A DNA stretch of 59,294 nucleotides from Gammaproteobacteria bacterium (GTDB lineage Bacteria > Pseudomonadota > Gammaproteobacteria > SZUA-229). Position numbers and translations under genes: made by a program. The stretch is from assembly GCA_030148865.1 (NCBI GenBank), contig JASBSR010000022.1:1-59294 (forward strand), given 5' to 3'. The notes beneath the pieces were generated by a model, which saw only the letters and a list, made by a program, of their open reading frames with translations, had not been told where the DNA came from and made no database searches. This document shows, one piece after another, positions 45,452 to 54,864 of the stretch (position 1 is the stretch's first letter; each line of letters opens with the position of its first letter).

Positions 45452-47071
45452 CTAATCCGTCTCATACCCTGAAGTAATCGGATAACGCCGATCACGCCCA
45501 AACGCGCGTTTCGTAATCCGCACGCCCGGTGCGGCCTGACGGCGTTTGTATTCGTTTTTGCGTACCATCGCCAGCACGCGCTCAACAGTGTGCGCATCAA
45601 TGCCTTCGGCAATAATGTCAGCTTTGGGAGCATCCTGCTCCACCGACAGTTCCAGTATGCGATCGAGCACGGCATAATCGGGCAAAGAATCCTGATCCAC
45701 CTGGTTGTGACGCAATTCAGCAGAAGGTGCCCGTGTCAGCACCCGTTCTGGAATTACAGCTGATAACGAATTTCGGTAACGACACAATTGATAGACCAGG
45801 CTTTTACTCACGTCTTTCAGCGGCGCGAAACCGCCGGACATGTCTCCATATAATGTGGCATAGCCCACCGCCATTTCGCTCTTGTTGCCAGTGGTGAGCA
45901 CCATGCGACCGGTTTTGTTGGAGATCGCCATCAGCATCAAACCACGACAGCGCGCCTGAATATTTTCTTCGGTGACATCGACTTCGCACCCGGCAAACAC
46001 CGGCTGTAATAAATGGATAAATTCTTCGAATACAGTTTCGATGGCAATCACATCGTATTGCACATTCAGTGCGATGGCTTCTGCTGCGGCGTCTTCCAGA
46101 CTCATATCGGCGGTATAACGTGACGGCATCATCACTGCCTGCACATTGTCTGCGCCCAGTGCATCTACCGCCAGTGCCAACGTCAAAGCTGAATCAACCC
46201 CACCCGACAGACCGATCACCACACCGTGAAAACCATTGTGATGGACGAAGTCTTTTATCCCCAGCACCAGCGCCTGATACACCGCCTTATCCAGTGGCAA
46301 ATCGCTGCGTTGTTGATCGCTGCGCGCGTTAATTTTACTGGTACTGACAGCAACATATTCAAGCGCAGACTCGAACGCCGGCGCGCGATAGCTAATCCCG
46401 CCCTGTGCATCAACCAGTAAAGATTCACCGTCGAACACCAGCTCATCCTGACCGCCGACCATATTCAGATATAGCATCGGCAAGGCATTTTCCAGCGCGC
46501 GCTGCACCAGCACATGAACTCGCTCGTGATATTTGCCGATATGGAACGGCGAGGCATTGAGCACCAGCATGACCTCGGCACCGGCAATTTTTGCCTGCTG
46601 CACAGGCGCGCTTTCCCAGATGTCCTCACAAATGGCCAAGCCAAAACTGACACCGTCCAGCCCGACCACACAGGCTTTGCTGCCGGCGTGAAAGTACCGC
46701 ACTTCATCGAACACCGAATAGTTGGGCAGACACTGCTTATGATACACCGCCAGCACTTTGCCGCCACGCAACCAGAGCGCGGCATTATAAAGTTTGCCAG
46801 CGACGCGTTGCGGTAACCCGAACACCACGTCGATATCGTCCAGAACCGCACACAGGCGGGTGACCGCAGCCTCGACCTGATCGATAAAGCCACGCCGCAG
46901 CAACAGATCCTCCGGCGGATAGCCCACCAGCGCCAGCTCGGGAAACACCACCAGCGCCGCCCCCTGCGCCCGCGCCTGCTGCGCCCGTGCAATCATTTTC
47001 TCAGCATTGCCGCTAATGTCGCCGACCCGAAAATTATCCTGTACCATGGCGACACAAACTGTTGTATTCAT
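45452..47071 (-). CDS. nadE: Glutamine-dependent NAD+ synthetase
   Basis: A 539-residue enzyme that amidates nicotinate adenine dinucleotide to NAD+. The N-terminal nitrilase domain (about residues 1-260) supplies ammonia from glutamine; its triad is the Glu of VFPELALVGYPPEDLL, the Lys of YHKQCLPNY and the Cys of LAICEDIWE. The C-terminal synthetase domain has the PP-loop GLSGGVDSALT and ends RYPITSGY. The two-domain glutamine form is complete. Supplements nadA elsewhere in the window. Confidence 0.96.
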   Translation of the reverse strand: MNTTVCVAMVQDNFRVGDISGNAEKMIARAQQARAQGAALVVFPELALVGYPPEDLLLRRGFIDQVEAAVTRLCAVLDDIDVVFGLPQRVAGKLYNAALWLRGGKVLAVYHKQCLPNYSVFDEVRYFHAGSKACVVGLDGVSFGLAICEDIWESAPVQQAKIAGAEVMLVLNASPFHIGKYHERVHVLVQRALENALPMLYLNMVGGQDELVFDGESLLVDAQGGISYRAPAFESALEYVAVSTSKINARSDQQRSDLPLDKAVYQALVLGIKDFVHHNGFHGVVIGLSGGVDSALTLALAVDALGADNVQAVMMPSRYTADMSLEDAAAEAIALNVQYDVIAIETVFEEFIHLLQPVFAGCEVDVTEENIQARCRGLMLMAISNKTGRMVLTTGNKSEMAVGYATLYGDMSGGFAPLKDVSKSLVYQLCRYRNSLSAVIPERVLTRAPSAELRHNQVDQDSLPDYAVLDRILELSVEQDAPKADIIAEGIDAHTVERVLAMVRKNEYKRRQAAPGVRITKRAFGRDRRYPITSGYETD

Positions 47072-47115
47072 TGTTTTAATACGGTCTCGTACCGGGTAAA
47101 AAAGAAGACTTTAGC

Positions 47116-47349
47116 ATGCTACGCAACCTCATCATTATCGCCGCAGTAATAATTGTGTTTATGATCCTGCGCAAGCGTTTCAGCACCAGTGGAAATACCG
47201 GTAAAACGAACCCTGTGAGCAACTCGACACACATGGTGCAATGCCAGAGCTGCGACACCTATGTTCCCGAAACCGAAGCCGTGCGCGAGGGGAAGCACTT
47301 TTTCTGCTGCCAGCAGCATCTTCGCGACTGGTCAGACAGGACTGAATGA
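47116..47349 (+). CDS. PP0621-family small membrane protein
   Basis: A 77-residue protein commonly found just upstream of pilS in gammaproteobacteria. An N-terminal helix (LRNLIIIAAVIIVFMILRK) is followed by a zinc-finger-like part with CQSC and, 18 residues on, CC with nearby His (MVQCQSCDTYVPE...HFFCCQQHLRDW). Function unknown. Its end overlaps the start of pilS by four bases. Confidence 0.9.
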   Translation: MLRNLIIIAAVIIVFMILRKRFSTSGNTGKTNPVSNSTHMVQCQSCDTYVPETEAVREGKHFFCCQQHLRDWSDRTE

Positions 47350-49001
47350 GTCTGTTTTCAACCCGTGTGGATGAGATCGAACCCAGCCCCGGCTGGCGAC
47401 GTTTACGCCTGCTGAATTATTACCGTTGCACGCTGGCGATGTTTTTTATTGTGATGCTGGTTAACGGCTGGGCCCGCCAGATTTTTCACAGCGAAGATCA
47501 TTTAGCCAACCTCTTCCGTTTCGCCAGTTACGGTTACCTGATCAGTGCCGTGGTCTTCATTGTCAGCATCTATAAACGCAGCCCGCCACTGAATACCCAG
47601 ATTCTCCTGCACACCTGTGTCGATATCATCGCCATTATTGCACTCATGCACGCCAGCGGTGGCGTGCGTTCCGGTCTCGGTATGTTACTGGTGATCAATA
47701 TCTCGCTCACCAGTCTGTTCCTGCCATTGCGCGTGACACTGTTATTCGCCGCTGCAGCCTCCCTGGCCGTGCTCGGTGAACAGGTTTACTCCGAATTGCG
47801 GCAACCTGATTTCACACCAGCATTCCTGCAAGCCGGCATTCTCGGCATGCTATTTTTTGCCTTCGCCGCACTCACCTCGAACATCACCCGGCGCTTACGT
47901 GAATCTGAACAGCTCGCCAGCCAGAAAAGTCGTGAACTGGAAAGTGCGGTACAAATGAACGAACACATCATTCGCAGCATGCGCACCGGCATCATGGTGG
48001 TCACCGCCGACGGTCAGGTGCAAATGGCGAATCATGCTGCCGTCAGCCTGCTCGGTAATATTTACCTGGAACCAATGATGCCGCTGGCAAAAATTTCCCC
48101 GACTCTGCGCGAACGCTTTGAGCAATGGCTGAGCGGTGATGACACCAGTAGCCAGAAACCCGTCGGCCAGAGTCATGGTCTGCCGGATTTGCAGGTGGGG
48201 TTTAGTGTGATCGAACCCGATCTCGGCAAAGCCAGTCGCACCCTGCTGTTTCTCGAAGACGCCAGCCAGCTCAACCAGCGCTTTCAACAGGTAAAACTGG
48301 CCTCACTGGGGCGACTCACCGCGAGCATCGCACACGAAATTCGCAACCCGCTGGCAGCGATTAATCATGCCGCGCAGTTGCTGGAAGAATCGCAGCAGGA
48401 CAGCGCCGATATCAAACTAACTGGCATTATTAATACTCAGGTGCAACGCTTAAATGGCATTATCGAAAACGTGCTGCATTTATCCCGCCAGCAACGCGGC
48501 ACCCCGGGTTCTATCGAGCTGCGCAGCTGGTTGCTGAGTTTTCGCGACGAATTTTGCCACTCGCAGCAAATCCCGCTGCAACAAATCAATATCGACATCC
48601 AGCCTGAGAATACCTGCATTCTGTTCGACACTGGCAATATGCATCAGGTGTTGTGGAATCTGTGCGCCAATGCCATCAGCCATTATGGCAAAAACATCAG
48701 CACCTTATCCATTAGCCTGCAAGGCGGCTACTCGCAGGATCTGAAACAGCCGTTTCTCGATATTATCGATAACGGACCGGGCATTAGTGCAGAAGCAGAA
48801 CAACATATTTTTGAGCCGTTTTTCACCACCCGCAAAGACGGCACCGGACTTGGCTTGTATATCACCAAAGAAGTAGCAGAAAGCAACCGTGCTAAAATTC
48901 GACATATTGTCCTGCCCACGCACGGCACCTGTTTTCGGCTACAGTTTCTCGAACCTGGCACTGCACACAAACAGATAACAGCACAAGACCATGACCAGTA
49001 A
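47346..49001 (+). CDS. pilS: Pilus sensor kinase PilS
   Basis: A 551-residue inner-membrane histidine kinase controlling pilin transcription with PilR. Six membrane helices occupy about residues 20-185. A PAS-like region follows (MNEHIIRSMRTGIMVVTADGQV), then the H-box SIAHEIRNPLAAINHAAQ, the N-box LCANAISHYG and the G-boxes DNGPGISAEAE and GTGLGLYIT. The end overlaps pilR by 11 bases. In Pseudomonas PilS senses membrane pilin levels. Confidence 0.94.
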   Translation: MSLFSTRVDEIEPSPGWRRLRLLNYYRCTLAMFFIVMLVNGWARQIFHSEDHLANLFRFASYGYLISAVVFIVSIYKRSPPLNTQILLHTCVDIIAIIALMHASGGVRSGLGMLLVINISLTSLFLPLRVTLLFAAAASLAVLGEQVYSELRQPDFTPAFLQAGILGMLFFAFAALTSNITRRLRESEQLASQKSRELESAVQMNEHIIRSMRTGIMVVTADGQVQMANHAAVSLLGNIYLEPMMPLAKISPTLRERFEQWLSGDDTSSQKPVGQSHGLPDLQVGFSVIEPDLGKASRTLLFLEDASQLNQRFQQVKLASLGRLTASIAHEIRNPLAAINHAAQLLEESQQDSADIKLTGIINTQVQRLNGIIENVLHLSRQQRGTPGSIELRSWLLSFRDEFCHSQQIPLQQINIDIQPENTCILFDTGNMHQVLWNLCANAISHYGKNISTLSISLQGGYSQDLKQPFLDIIDNGPGISAEAEQHIFEPFFTTRKDGTGLGLYITKEVAESNRAKIRHIVLPTHGTCFRLQFLEPGTAHKQITAQDHDQ

Positions 49002-50343
49002 GCACGTACTCATCGTCGATGATGAACCCGATATTTGTGAGCTCATCGAAATCACCCTGACACGCATGGGTCTCACCACGCAGTCGGCGCACAATCTCAC
49101 CGACGCCAGATTGATACTCGCCAGCGAAAACTTCGACCTCTGTCTCACCGATATGCGCCTGCCCGATGGCAACGGCACCGAGCTGGTGGCGCTGGTGCAG
49201 GAAAAATACCCGCAGCTGCCGATCGCCGTAATCACCGCCCACGGCAATATGGAATCGGCGGTCAAGGCGCTCAAAGCCGGCGCCTTTGATTTTGTCTCGA
49301 AACCGGTGGATCTCAAAATTCTGCGCAATCTGGTCGCGGCCGCCACTGCCCTGCCGCCAGCAGCGAGCGCAACCAGCAACGACACACCGCAGACCGATAT
49401 CACCGGCAATTCGCTGGCGGTCAGTCACCTGAAAACCCAGATCAGCAAACTCGCGCGCAGTCAGGCGCCGGTGTTCATTCACGGTGAATCCGGCTCCGGC
49501 AAAGAACGCGTCGCGCGCATGATTCACGAACAGGGCGCGCGCGCCGAGGCCGGCTTCACCCCGGTCAACTGCGGCGCGATTCCGGCTGAATTGATGGAAA
49601 GCGAGTTTTTCGGTCATCTCAAAGGCAGTTTCACCGGTGCCGACAGCGACAAACAGGGCCTGTTTCAGGCGGCCAACGGCGGTACTTTATTTCTCGACGA
49701 AATCGCCGAGCTGCCGTTACACATGCAGGTGAAATTACTGCGCGTAATTCAGGAAAAAGCCGTGAAACCGGTCGGCGGCCAGCGCGAATTGCCGGTCGAT
49801 GTGCGCATCCTCAGTGCCAGTCACAAAAATCTTGCCGCATTGATTAAAGAAGGCCGGTTTCGCGAAGACCTTTACTACCGCATCAATGTCATCGAAATCA
49901 CGGTGCCTGCACTGCGTGATCGTCACGAAGACATTCCGCCGCTGGCGAAACAGATCCTCGCCCAGCTGGCGCAAAAAACCGGCCACTCTCCATCGCCCAG
50001 ACTCGATGCCAGCGCCCTCGATGCCCTGATTCAGTACACCTACCCGGGCAATATCCGCGAGCTGGAAAATATTCTGGAACGCGCACTGGCACTGGTGGAA
50101 GGCGACAGACTCAGCGCCAGTGATCTGCGCTTCGGCAATCGCGCGCAGGCAAAACCCGAAGATACAGAACCAGCTAACGACGAAACCAGTCCTGCAGAAC
50201 CGCTTGATCTCGCTAGTCAGGAAAAAACCAGCATCATGCAGGCGCTGGAAAAAACCCGCTGGAACAAAACTGCCGCCGCCAAATTGCTGGGGTTGAGCCT
50301 GCGGCAGTTACGCTATCGCCTGGAAAAGCTCGGCATCGACTGA
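48991..50343 (+). CDS. pilR: Sigma-54 response regulator PilR
   Basis: A 450-residue NtrC-type activator of pilA. The receiver domain has DDEPD and the phospho-acceptor Asp in LCLTDMRLPDG. The AAA+ domain has Walker A GESGSGKE, the sigma-54 contact loop GSFTGA (the form usual for PilR) and Walker B GGTLFLDEIAELP. A Fis-type helix-turn-helix ends the protein (WNKTAAAKLLGLSLRQLRYRLEKLGI). Four TGTCA half-sites lie immediately downstream of the gene, before pilA. Confidence 0.95.
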   Translation: MTSKHVLIVDDEPDICELIEITLTRMGLTTQSAHNLTDARLILASENFDLCLTDMRLPDGNGTELVALVQEKYPQLPIAVITAHGNMESAVKALKAGAFDFVSKPVDLKILRNLVAAATALPPAASATSNDTPQTDITGNSLAVSHLKTQISKLARSQAPVFIHGESGSGKERVARMIHEQGARAEAGFTPVNCGAIPAELMESEFFGHLKGSFTGADSDKQGLFQAANGGTLFLDEIAELPLHMQVKLLRVIQEKAVKPVGGQRELPVDVRILSASHKNLAALIKEGRFREDLYYRINVIEITVPALRDRHEDIPPLAKQILAQLAQKTGHSPSPRLDASALDALIQYTYPGNIRELENILERALALVEGDRLSASDLRFGNRAQAKPEDTEPANDETSPAEPLDLASQEKTSIMQALEKTRWNKTAAAKLLGLSLRQLRYRLEKLGID

Positions 50344-50367
50344 TGCCTGCCCATGATGGCAGACTTT

Positions 50368-50509
50368 TGTCATACATAAATGTCAGATTGTGACAATTTT
50401 GTCAGCCATCTGCTGAGCACAGACCGCCGCCTGGGCAAGAAAATATCTTCTAGGAGACTGTTTTTAATAAAAAATAATCCATCTCCAGCAAACTGGCACA
50501 AGCTCTGCT
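50368..50509 (+). promoter_or_regulatory. pilA promoter: PilR half-sites plus sigma-54 core
   Basis: TGGCAC (50494-50499), five bases and CTGCT form a sigma-54 -24/-12 element; the invariant GG and GC are exactly ten bases apart. Upstream, TGTCA occurs at 50368, 50381 and 50400, and its complement TGACA at 50391, four half-sites in 37 bases and about 90-125 bp from the core, suited to PilR binding. Confidence 0.8.
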
Positions 50510-50579
50510 ATACCATTACCAGACCCTGACACGGGGATCACCACAAAACCTAAGTTCCAAATTATCTCTGGAGAAAACC

Positions 50580-51047
50580 ATGAAAAAAATACAACAGGGT
50601 TTCACCCTTATCGAATTAATGATCGTTGTTGCTATTATCGGTATTCTGGCCGCAATCGCGATCCCGGCTTATAACGGCTATATCAAACAAAGCAAGATCG
50701 GCGCACTGGTTGAAAACCATGAAAATGCTTTCCGTCTGGTCAAAGGCGAAGCCGCCAAGATGGCTGCTGGCGGGATTTGTGTCGATGTAATCGGTCAATT
50801 GAATGGCACTATCGGTGGTGGTACTACTAAAACAGCTATTGGCTCAACTGGCAACGCTGCAGCTGCAGCTTATGTAACCGGTGTAGCAGCAGCTCCTGGC
50901 CAGGTTGGTGTTAGTGGTATTGATGCCGCTGGCTGCCCAGTCGTTGGAACTCCAATATCTGTCAATGCTGTTCTTGTTGCTGGTACTGTCGCGACTGACT
51001 ACCCAGGCGCTGTAGCACCAGCTGCCAAAGCTTTTACACCCGAATAA
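50580..51047 (+). CDS. pilA: Major type IV pilin PilA
   Basis: A 155-residue type IVa pilin. The prepilin leader MKKIQQG is cut before [20 protein letters not shown], with Glu5 of the mature protein present. The globular part is short, Ala/Gly/Thr/Val-rich and carries two cysteines (GGICVDV and AAGCPVVG) likely to form the C-terminal disulfide. Codons favour GCT, GGT and ACT, unlike the GCC/GGC/ACC-rich neighbours, which may reflect high expression or recent exchange. GGAGAAA precedes the ATG; a strong terminator follows. Confidence 0.94.
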   Translation: MKKIQQGFTLIELMIVVAIIGILAAIAIPAYNGYIKQSKIGALVENHENAFRLVKGEAAKMAAGGICVDVIGQLNGTIGGGTTKTAIGSTGNAAAAAYVTGVAAAPGQVGVSGIDAAGCPVVGTPISVNAVLVAGTVATDYPGAVAPAAKAFTPE

Positions 51048-51069
51048 TGTAAAAATTCGGTAGCCGCAC

Positions 51070-51103
51070 AAAAAGCCGGTGCCCTCAAGGCATCGGCTTT
51101 TTT
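51070..51103 (+). terminator. Strong terminator after pilA
   Basis: AAAGCCGGTGCC pairs with GGCATCGGCTTT across a CTCAA loop (one mismatch-type G-T pair) and is followed by six T residues. Confidence 0.9.
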
Positions 51104-51327
51104 ATGGCTAGAATTCGCCTGTATTTACATTTACGCAACTTTAAAACATTAATCACACAGACCACCACTTTAGCGTAGGAAAAATCCACCAAGTCTGCAT
51201 CTGCATGACTCGCGTAGATGACAGCTCATCGGCTTAAAGCCACCGTCTGTTACCAAACTACAGAAAGCATAATTTATTTCAGCCAGATGTAGTGCACAAT
51301 CCAAAGATATGTATCAGGAGATACGCT

Positions 51328-51726
51328 ATGCAAACTACACGACATTCATCAGGCTTCACTCTTGTAGAGCTAATGATAGCAGTCGGCATCTTGGGCGTAC
51401 TTGCCGCGATCGCCATTCCTGCCTATACCGGGTATATTGATGTCACCAAAATGCAGGCTGTAAAACATAATGCAGTGACGCTTGCGGGCTTTGAAGATAC
51501 CTATTTCTATGAAAACGACACCTATCTCGCAGGCACATATGACCCATCAGGGGATGTCACAACACTGCCAAATAATCTCGGCTGGCGGCCTGACGGAGAC
51601 AAAGATCAGTTTATCTATAAGGTGGAAGCTTGCAGCACTGGTACCATCGCGCAATGCTATAAAGTCACCGCGACCTTTATAAAAGGTGGGATCGCCGAGA
51701 CGTTTGAGCGAAAACCAGCACCCTAG
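51328..51726 (+). CDS. Second type IV pilin-like protein (PilE-like)
   Basis: A 132-residue pilin with leader MQTTRHSSG and cleavage before FTLVELMIAVGILGVLAAIA; Glu5 is kept. The head domain has a disulfide-capable pair (VEACSTGTIAQCYKV) as in PilE-type minor pilins. CAGGAG lies eight bases before the ATG at 51328; an upstream in-frame ATG would add 12 residues to the leader. It has its own terminators on both sides and no visible sigma-54 site, so it is transcribed separately from pilA. Minor pilin or alternative major subunit. Confidence 0.85.
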   Translation: MQTTRHSSGFTLVELMIAVGILGVLAAIAIPAYTGYIDVTKMQAVKHNAVTLAGFEDTYFYENDTYLAGTYDPSGDVTTLPNNLGWRPDGDKDQFIYKVEACSTGTIAQCYKVTATFIKGGIAETFERKPAP

Positions 51727-51750
51727 TTTTGTGACTGATAGGATGATTCG

Positions 51751-51777
51751 AAACCCGGCGCACAGGCCGGGTTTTTT
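51751..51777 (+). terminator. Terminator after the second pilin gene
   Basis: AAACCCGGC and GCCGGGTT pair around GCACAG, followed by TTTTTT at about 51772-51777. Confidence 0.88.
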
Positions 51778-51905
51778 GTGCCAGCGAAGTCTGGCTCAAG
51801 TAACAATTTCACCAGATTTCAGCTATGCTTGAAATTCAGGGCGTAGACAATAAAGTTCCCCAAGCTCCTGAAACCTAATAAAAACAGCAATACCGAAGGG
51901 CAATC

Positions 51906-53615
51906 ATGGCAGCAGAACCCCGACTTAGCGGATTATCCCGAAAACTGGTCAGCGATGGCCTGCTGGATCAGGAAAAAGCACTCGAAGCACTCAAGGGTGC
52001 GGCTTCTGAAAAAATCCCGCTCACCCAATATCTGGTCAATAACCAGGTGCTCGATGCCCGGCAAATCGCCATGGGCGCTTCGTCCGAATTCGGCCTGCCG
52101 ATTTTTGACCTCAATGCACTAGATCTCGACACCATCCCGAAAGAGATCGTCGACGAAAAACTGGTCAAAAAACACCATGTGTTACCGCTGTTCAAACGCG
52201 GTAACCGGCTCTATGTCGCCATCTCTGACCCGACCAATCTGGCGGCAATCGACGACATCAAATTTCAGACCGGGTTGAATACCGAGGCGATTCTGGTCGA
52301 AGTCGACAAACTCTCCACTATGATCGAAAAGTCACTGGAAGACGATGAAGTCATGGACGAAATGCTGGACGAGAGCCTGGAAGACGTCGAATTTGCCAAC
52401 GAAGATGCCGGCGCTCAGGGCACAGCTGAAGATTTGGCCTCGGCGGCTGACGAAACCCCGGTGGTGCGTTTCATCAACAAAATTCTGCTTGATGCGATCA
52501 AAAAAGGCGCGTCCGATATTCATTTCGAGCCTTATGAAAAACGCTATCGCGTACGCCTGCGCATCGACGGCGTGCTGCGCGAAGTCAGCTCACCGCCGGT
52601 TGGCATGGGTCTGAAACTGGCGGCGCGTATCAAAGTGATGTCGAAAATGGACACCGCCGAACGCCGCGTGCCGCAGGACGGCCGCATCAAAATGAAAATC
52701 TCCAAGCACAAGGCGATTGATTTTCGTGTCAATACCTGCCCCACCCTGTTCGGTGAAAAAATTGTATTGCGTATACTCGATCCATCCAGCGCCAAGCTGG
52801 GAATTGATATGCTGGGTTATGAGCCTGAACAAAAAGAGCTGTATCTCGGTGCGCTGGCCAATCCTTACGGCATGATCCTGGTCACCGGCCCCACCGGTTC
52901 GGGTAAAACCGTATCACTGTACACCGGTTTGAATATTCTCAACACCGAAGACAAAAATATTTCTACCGCAGAAGATCCAGTAGAAATTAATCTCGAAGGC
53001 ATTAATCAGGTCAACGTCAACGAAAAAGTCGGGCTGACTTTTGAATCGGCGCTGCGCTCGTTTTTGCGCCAGGACCCCGACATTGTCATGGTCGGTGAAA
53101 TTCGTGACCTGAAAACAGCCGAAATTGCAGTCAAAGCGGCACAGACCGGTCACATGGTGATGTCTACTTTGCACACCAATGACGCACCACAAACCCTGGC
53201 ACGTCTGGTCAATATGGGTGTCCCTCCCTTCAATATCGCCTCGGCAGTGTCGCTGATTATCGCGCAGCGTCTCGCACGACGACTCTGTGAACACTGCAAA
53301 GCGGCCGAAGACGTGCCCAGGACAGCCCTCGAAGAAGAAGGCTTTAGCGATGAACAAATCCAGACTGGTATTACGCTCTATGGACCAGTGGGTTGCGACA
53401 AATGCGACAAAGGCTATAAAGGCCGAGTCGGTATATATCAGGTGATGCCGATATCGGATGCCATCGGCCGTATCATTATGGATAACGGCAATGCCATCCA
53501 GATTGCGGATCAGGCAAGAAAGGACGGTATCCCGGATCTGCGCGAGTCGGCATTGAAAAAAGTGATCGCGGGCGTCACCAGCCTCGAAGAAATCAACCGT
53601 GTAACCAAAGACTGA
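51906..53615 (+). CDS. pilB: Pilus assembly ATPase PilB
   Basis: A 569-residue hexameric ATPase powering pilus extension. The N-terminal MshE-like domain binds cyclic-di-GMP in many homologues (RKLVSDGLLDQEKALEAL, NQVLDARQIAM). The motor domain has Walker A GPTGSGKT, Asp box, Walker B MVGEIRDLKTAEIA and the His box HTNDAPQTLARL. A tetracysteine zinc motif CEHC...CDKC is present. The GGDEF-EAL enzyme at 37144 could influence it. First of the pilBCD set; 12 bp before pilC. Confidence 0.95.
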   Translation: MAAEPRLSGLSRKLVSDGLLDQEKALEALKGAASEKIPLTQYLVNNQVLDARQIAMGASSEFGLPIFDLNALDLDTIPKEIVDEKLVKKHHVLPLFKRGNRLYVAISDPTNLAAIDDIKFQTGLNTEAILVEVDKLSTMIEKSLEDDEVMDEMLDESLEDVEFANEDAGAQGTAEDLASAADETPVVRFINKILLDAIKKGASDIHFEPYEKRYRVRLRIDGVLREVSSPPVGMGLKLAARIKVMSKMDTAERRVPQDGRIKMKISKHKAIDFRVNTCPTLFGEKIVLRILDPSSAKLGIDMLGYEPEQKELYLGALANPYGMILVTGPTGSGKTVSLYTGLNILNTEDKNISTAEDPVEINLEGINQVNVNEKVGLTFESALRSFLRQDPDIVMVGEIRDLKTAEIAVKAAQTGHMVMSTLHTNDAPQTLARLVNMGVPPFNIASAVSLIIAQRLARRLCEHCKAAEDVPRTALEEEGFSDEQIQTGITLYGPVGCDKCDKGYKGRVGIYQVMPISDAIGRIIMDNGNAIQIADQARKDGIPDLRESALKKVIAGVTSLEEINRVTKD

Positions 53616-53627
53616 TAGGACGCGAAC

Positions 53628-54860
53628 ATGGCACAAGCAACTACCGCCACTTATTCATGGGAAGGCAAGAACAAGCAGGGCAAGGTCGTACGTGGTGAAG
53701 TCACTGCGGCAAATCTCGATGCCGTCAAAGCCGAACTGCGTAAGCAGGGGGTGACACCAAAGCCTGGAAAAATCAAAAAGAAAGGCAAGTCTCTGTTCGG
53801 TAGTAGTGGTAAAAAAATCAAAACCTCTGATATTGCAGTTTTCAGCCGCCAGCTCGCCACTATGTTAAAAGCGGGTGTCCCTCTGGTACAGGCGTTTGAT
53901 ATCGTCGGTTCAGGCCATTCCAACCCCAACATGACCAAACTTATTATGCAGGTCAAGGTCGACGTGGAAGCCGGCGGCACTCTGGCACAGGCCATGCGTG
54001 CTCACCCCTTATACTTCGACGATCTGTTCATCAATCTGGTCGACGCCGGCGAGCAGTCGGGTGCGCTCGAAACTCTGCTGGAAAAAGTCGCGACCTATAA
54101 GGAAAAGTCAGAAGCGCTGAAAACCAAAATCAAAAAAGCCATGACTTATCCAATATCCGTATTGGTGGTCGCAGTCATCGTCACCGCAATTTTGCTGATC
54201 TTTGTAGTCCCCACTTTTTCTGAGATGTTTGCCGGTTTTGGTGCTGACCTGCCAGCCTTTACCCAGATGGTGGTGCATTTATCTGACTTCGTCATCGAAT
54301 GGGGCTGGTTAATGGCGCTAATAATTTTCGGCGCAATCACAGCGTTTATTCAGATAAAGAAACGCTCGCGGCCATTTCGCGAACGCCTCGACCGGCTTTA
54401 TCTAAAATTACCCCTGATTGGCACCCTGACGCGCAGCTCTGCAGTCGCGCGCTTTTCGCGTACTCTCGCGACTATGTTTTCTGCCGGTGTGCCATTAGTC
54501 GAAGCCATGGTCTCGGTGGCTGGCGCTTCGGGAAACAGCGCTTATCAAAAAGAAATTCTGCGCGTTCGTGATGACATCTCCAGCGGCACCACGCTGCAAT
54601 CGAGCCTGTCGCAGAATAAAGACCTGTTTCCGAACATGCTGGTACAGATGGTCGGCATTGGTGAAGAATCCGGCGCGCTGGACGACATGCTATCTAAAGT
54701 TGCGGATTACTACGAAGAAGAAGTCGACACCGTAGTCGATAACCTGACGGCCTTAATGGAGCCAATGATCATGGCCTTCCTCGCAGTTGTCATCGGCGGC
54801 CTGGTGATCGCCATGTACTTACCCGTATTCAAAATGGGCGAAGTGGTCTCTGGGCACTAG
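53628..54860 (+). CDS. pilC: Pilus inner-membrane platform protein PilC
   Basis: A 410-residue GspF-type platform protein. Two homologous cytoplasmic helical bundles (FSRQLATMLKAGVPLVQAFDI and FSRTLATMFSAGVPLVEAMVS, about 195 residues apart) each precede membrane helices; three or four helices are visible. It couples PilB motion to pilin addition. Starts 12 bp after pilB. Confidence 0.95.
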   Translation: MAQATTATYSWEGKNKQGKVVRGEVTAANLDAVKAELRKQGVTPKPGKIKKKGKSLFGSSGKKIKTSDIAVFSRQLATMLKAGVPLVQAFDIVGSGHSNPNMTKLIMQVKVDVEAGGTLAQAMRAHPLYFDDLFINLVDAGEQSGALETLLEKVATYKEKSEALKTKIKKAMTYPISVLVVAVIVTAILLIFVVPTFSEMFAGFGADLPAFTQMVVHLSDFVIEWGWLMALIIFGAITAFIQIKKRSRPFRERLDRLYLKLPLIGTLTRSSAVARFSRTLATMFSAGVPLVEAMVSVAGASGNSAYQKEILRVRDDISSGTTLQSSLSQNKDLFPNMLVQMVGIGEESGALDDMLSKVADYYEEEVDTVVDNLTALMEPMIMAFLAVVIGGLVIAMYLPVFKMGEVVSGH

Positions 54861-54864
54861 GCGG

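Noticed and set aside
48892..49617. 241-codon open frame opposite pilS/pilR
   Set aside because: An antisense shadow caused by third-position GC bias in pilR; no family features.
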